Of a stretch of 9,022 nt of DNA, positions 7,300 through 9,022 are shown in pieces. The DNA lies in contig VGAF01000044.1 in the NCBI GenBank assembly GCA_016870855.1, positions 1 to 9,022 on the forward strand, given 5' to 3'. Position 1 is the first letter of the stretch, and every line of letters begins with the position of its first letter. The notes beneath the pieces are model-generated. The model was not told the origin of the DNA. It did not search any database and saw only the letters and a program-made list of their open reading frames with translations. This stretch comes from Actinomycetota bacterium. Lineage in GTDB: Bacteria; Actinomycetota; Actinomycetes; Nanopelagicales; Nanopelagicaceae. The position numbers were made by a program, and so were the translations under genes.

Positions 7300-7413
7300 T
7301 TATTTTTCTCTTACTTCAATCTTAATTACTTCAATATCGTTTATCTCAGTATCGATTACTTCAATATCGACTATTTCAATACCAGACCGAGTGCGATCAC
7401 AGAGGCAAACCAT
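7300..7413 (-). other. Open 37-codon alternative frame across the secG-rbpA repeat, doubtful as a gene
   Basis: In a frame different from secG, an ATG inside secG (7413) opens 37 codons ending in TAA at 7302-7300, just before the rbpA Shine-Dalgarno. The repeat reads here as acidic pentapeptides of the kind IEVID (VDIEVIDTEINDIEVIKIEV). No ribosome binding site is apparent, the first eleven codons are a shadow of secG, and the openness follows automatically from a 15-bp unit lacking stops in this frame. It is listed because it could be reached by frameshifting near the secG end, but it is probably not expressed. Confidence 0.12.
7310..7384 (-). repeat. Five 15-bp tandem repeat units from the 3' end of secG towards rbpA
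   Basis: Read on the plus strand the units are 7310-7324, 7325-7339, 7340-7354, 7355-7369 and 7370-7384. The second and fourth are identical (ATTACTTCAATATCG); the third (TTTATCTCAGTATCG) and the outer two are diverged. On the minus strand the consensus is CGATATTGAAGTAAT. The first unit met by transcription (7384-7370) contains the last codons and the TAG stop of secG. Because the period is a multiple of three, every later unit puts a TAA at the same place in the secG frame, giving five in-frame stops. The array therefore looks like serial duplication of the end of secG. No hairpin or spacer structure is present. Function unknown. Confidence 0.85.
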
Positions 7414-7598
7414 AGGCCGCCAACAACAATGGTGATTCGATCTAGATTCTTCTCCACCACAGAAGAGCCACCATAAGTTGAGGAGAGGCCACCACCGAAT
7501 AGGTCAGATAGTCCACTTCCCTTGCCCTTGTGAAGGAGTACGAGAACGATCATCAAAATACTCGTAATCAAAAGTAGGATCGAGAGCGCCAGTGCCAC
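7371..7598 (-). CDS. secG: Preprotein translocase subunit SecG
   Basis: Small membrane subunit of the SecYEG channel, which aids SecA-driven protein export. The 75 residues have the two expected membrane segments (about 3-22 and 54-73), joined by a glycine/serine-rich cytoplasmic loop with the conserved HKGKGSGLSDLFGGG (23-37) and the actinobacterial SSTYGGSSVVEKNLDRIT (39-56). Length and topology are normal for the family. Translation starts at GTG 7598 behind a good AGGAGA. Position between tpiA and rbpA is the usual actinobacterial setting. The last codons and stop form the first unit of a 15-bp tandem repeat that continues downstream, so the extreme C-terminus (VLK) could have been altered when the repeat formed. 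Confidence 0.96.
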   Translation of the reverse strand: MALALSILLLITSILMIVLVLLHKGKGSGLSDLFGGGLSSTYGGSSVVEKNLDRITIVVGGLWFASVIALGLVLK

Positions 7599-7604
7599 TT
7601 AATT

Positions 7605-7610
7605 TCTCCT
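7605..7610 (-). promoter_or_regulatory. Ribosome binding site deciding the GTG start of secG
   Basis: AGGAGA read on the minus strand, six bases before GTG 7598. It supports the non-ATG start, which gives exactly the family-typical SecG N-terminus. Confidence 0.8.
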
Positions 7611-7649
7611 GCCTTGAAATCTAGACGAAGTGCGAATATTACCTTGCCC

Positions 7650-7667
7650 GAGGGTATCGAACCCCTC
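7650..7667 (-). other. Small hairpin overlapping the tpiA stop codon
   Basis: On the minus strand GAGGG (7667-7663) pairs with CCCTC (7654-7650) around an eight-base loop; the stem begins within the tpiA TGA. There is no following run of T, so it does not look like an intrinsic terminator. It could slow decay or read-through between tpiA and secG, or be chance. Confidence 0.3.
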
Positions 7668-8442
7668 AGATGACCCTATGAAACTTACAGATCCGCGCAA
7701 ATTCTTCTGGGTCCAGGCTCGCTCCACCCACAAGCGCCCCATCCACATCAGCTTGGCGCATGATGTCAACCACGTTGGCCGACTTCACAGAGCCGCCATA
7801 AAGAATCCTGGCGTTCTCCGCAATCTCTTCATTGGCAATCTTCTTCAATTCATTTCTTATTGCGCCACATACTTCCTGAGCATCTTCTGGGGTGGCAGTC
7901 TTACCAGTACCAATCGCCCAAACTGGTTCATAAGCAAAAACAATCTTCTTTAGTTCAGGTTTATGAAAGCCTTTCAAACCCGCCCTTACTTGGTTCAATA
8001 CATGTTCAACGTGGCTTCCGGCCTCCCGAATCGCTAACTCTTCTCCGATACAAAAGATCGGAACCATCTCGTTATCGAGAACTGCGCGAATTTTTCGATT
8101 GACCAATTCATCACTTTCGCCATGAATTGCCCTTCTCTCTGAATGTCCGACAACCACATAAGAGCAATCAAGCTTCTTAAGCATCGCTCCTGAGATATCA
8201 CCCGTAAAAGCGCCGGATTTTTCGGGCGAGATATCTTGTGCGCCATATGAAATTCGAAGACGATCGCCATCTACCAGGGTTTGGACTGATCGGATATCGG
8301 TAAAGGGCGGAATGATTGCGACATCTACTGCATCAAAATCTCTATCTTCCAAGGAATATGCAAGCTTCTGGGTAACGGCAATCGCCTCAAGATGATTCAA
8401 ATTCATCTTCCAGTTACCAGCCATCAGGAGCCTTCTACTCAT
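7666..8442 (-). CDS. tpiA: Triose-phosphate isomerase
   Basis: TIM-barrel enzyme that interconverts dihydroxyacetone phosphate and glyceraldehyde-3-phosphate in glycolysis and gluconeogenesis. The 258 residues are the usual length. The N-terminus MSRRLLMAGNWKMN contains the substrate-binding N10 and K12. SYVVVGHSERR (94-104) holds the electrophilic H100, and AYEPVWAIGTGKTAT (170-184) holds the catalytic base E172 and the mobile loop 6. ILYGGSVKSAN (213-223) and GALVGGASL (235-243) form the phosphate-binding loops. All catalytic residues are present. The ATG at 8442 is preceded by GAGAGG at about eight bases. It follows pgk after 61 bases and precedes secG by 67 bases, so pgk-tpiA-secG-rbpA is probably one transcript. 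The sequence ends in CKFHRVI after the final helix. Confidence 0.98.
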   Translation of the reverse strand: MSRRLLMAGNWKMNLNHLEAIAVTQKLAYSLEDRDFDAVDVAIIPPFTDIRSVQTLVDGDRLRISYGAQDISPEKSGAFTGDISGAMLKKLDCSYVVVGHSERRAIHGESDELVNRKIRAVLDNEMVPIFCIGEELAIREAGSHVEHVLNQVRAGLKGFHKPELKKIVFAYEPVWAIGTGKTATPEDAQEVCGAIRNELKKIANEEIAENARILYGGSVKSANVVDIMRQADVDGALVGGASLDPEEFARICKFHRVI

Positions 8443-8480
8443 ATTGCAATCCTCTCATGGGGCCAGGTGGTAAATACTCA

Positions 8481-8506
8481 AGCTCGGTTATCAAGCTCGG
8501 TTATCA
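8481..8506 (-). repeat. Exact 13-bp tandem duplication at the pgk stop codon
   Basis: Plus-strand AGCTCGGTTATCA occurs twice without a gap (8481-8493 and 8494-8506). Read on the minus strand, the copy nearest pgk begins with the TGA stop of pgk itself, followed at once by TAA; the second copy repeats TGATAA ten bases later, and a further TGA follows. The array lies in the 61-base gap before tpiA. It lacks dyad symmetry and does not look like a terminator. A slippage duplication anchored on the stop codon is the simplest reading. Confidence 0.85.
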
Positions 8507-9022
8507 GGCAAGGGCTTGGAGACCGGGTAGATCCTTTCCTTCTAGATACTCAAGTGATGCTCCACCACCAGTTGAGATGTAACCAAAATCGCTATCAGCA
8601 AATCCAAGAGCGCGTACCGCGGCAGCGGAGTCGCCACCACCCACGACTGATAATCCCTTCACCTTGGTCAACGATTCTGCAACTACTCGAGTTCCGGCTG
8701 CAAAATTCTTAAACTCAAATACTCCCATTGGGCCATTCCAAAATACGGTTCTGCACTTGGAAATCGCAGCGGCAAAGGCAGCGGCGCTTTCCGGGCCGAT
8801 ATCTAGACCCATTTGATCGGTTGGGATGGAATCCGCGGCGACCGTCGTTGGATTCTCATCAGCAAACTTAGGAGCCACCACTACATCAGTTGGTAAGTGA
8901 AGTTCCACTCCCCGTTCCTTTGCGCGATTAATGATTGCTTTAACAGTATCGATTGATTCCGCCTCGAATAGTGAGGTTCCAATCGAATGGCCCGCAGCCG
9001 CGAGAAATGTAAAGACCATTCC
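8504..9022 (-). CDS. pgk: Phosphoglycerate kinase, C-terminal part (cut by window edge)
   Basis: Transfers the acyl phosphate of 1,3-bisphosphoglycerate to ADP, forming ATP and 3-phosphoglycerate. The 172 residues present are the nucleotide-binding C-terminal domain. They start in the conserved GMVFTFLAAAGHSIGTSLFE and include HLPTDVVVAPKF (41-52), LDIGPESA (72-79), the ADP/phosphate-binding VFWNGPMGVFEFKNFAAGT (91-109), VVGGGDSAAAV (125-135) and the signature STGGGASLEYLEGKDLPGL (149-167). Family members are about 395-415 residues, so the N-terminal substrate domain lies beyond position 9022. The reading frame is open to the edge, and the apparent internal ATG at 9019 is not the start. The TGA stop is the first three bases of a 13-bp tandem duplication. 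Confidence 0.98.
   Translation of the reverse strand, partial: GMVFTFLAAAGHSIGTSLFEAESIDTVKAIINRAKERGVELHLPTDVVVAPKFADENPTTVAADSIPTDQMGLDIGPESAAAFAAAISKCRTVFWNGPMGVFEFKNFAAGTRVVAESLTKVKGLSVVGGGDSAAAVRALGFADSDFGYISTGGGASLEYLEGKDLPGLQALA

Noticed and set aside
7310..7384. The 15-bp array as a CRISPR or attachment site
   Set aside because: Units are contiguous with no spacers, are too short, and partly coincide with coding sequence; no cas gene or integrase is nearby.
7593..7668. tRNA gene or remnant between secG and tpiA suggested by GGGGTTCGATACCC
   Set aside because: Only a T-arm-like hairpin is present; there is no matching acceptor strand, anticodon arm or D-arm upstream, where the sequence is tpiA coding.
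1..9022. A novel defence, mobile or biosynthetic system
   Set aside because: Every gene belongs to a well-known housekeeping family in largely conserved actinobacterial order; no unexplained gene-sized space remains.

Overview
This window is a stretch of core chromosome from an actinobacterium (Actinomycetota). RbpA and a SufR-type repressor heading the suf operon are actinobacterial hallmarks. The order sufB-sufR / ctaA / tkt-tal-pgi / rbpA-secG-tpiA-pgk matches the heme A synthesis, pentose phosphate and triose phosphate neighbourhood of that phylum. Base composition is near balanced rather than GC-rich, genes overlap repeatedly, and several genes often found here are missing. I infer a small, streamlined genome, for example of the freshwater acI/Nanopelagicales kind, but the window alone cannot prove the lineage.

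Layout. (1) Positions 1-1352, minus strand: sufR then sufB, coupled by an ATGA overlap. sufB runs off the left edge. They are the start of an iron-sulfur cluster assembly operon under its own Fe-S-sensing repressor. (2) Positions 1353-1396: a 44-bp divergent promoter region. (3) Positions 1397-6943, plus strand: ctaA, tkt, tal, pgi in one tight run, each gene overlapping the next by 4, 1 and 4 bases. It joins heme A synthesis to the non-oxidative pentose phosphate pathway and the G6P/F6P step. (4) Positions 6940-9022, minus strand: a convergent operon read pgk (cut by the right edge), tpiA, secG, rbpA. pgi and rbpA share a TTAA palindrome as overlapping stop codons.

How the genes work together: tkt and tal interconvert sugar phosphates and feed F6P and G3P. 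pgi links F6P to G6P, tpiA links DHAP to G3P, and pgk makes ATP from 1,3-bisphosphoglycerate. secG belongs to the SecYEG translocon, rbpA is an RNA polymerase activator, ctaA makes heme A for the aa3 oxidase, and sufR/sufB handle Fe-S clusters.

I see no mobile element, CRISPR array, defence system, biosynthetic cluster or RNA gene, and no gene-free stretch over 300 bases. The least explained signals are two short tandem repeats at gene ends in the minus-strand operon: five 15-bp units running out of the 3' end of secG towards rbpA, and an exact 13-bp duplication starting at the pgk stop codon. The absence of ctaB and of zwf-opcA-pgl from their usual places is also notable.
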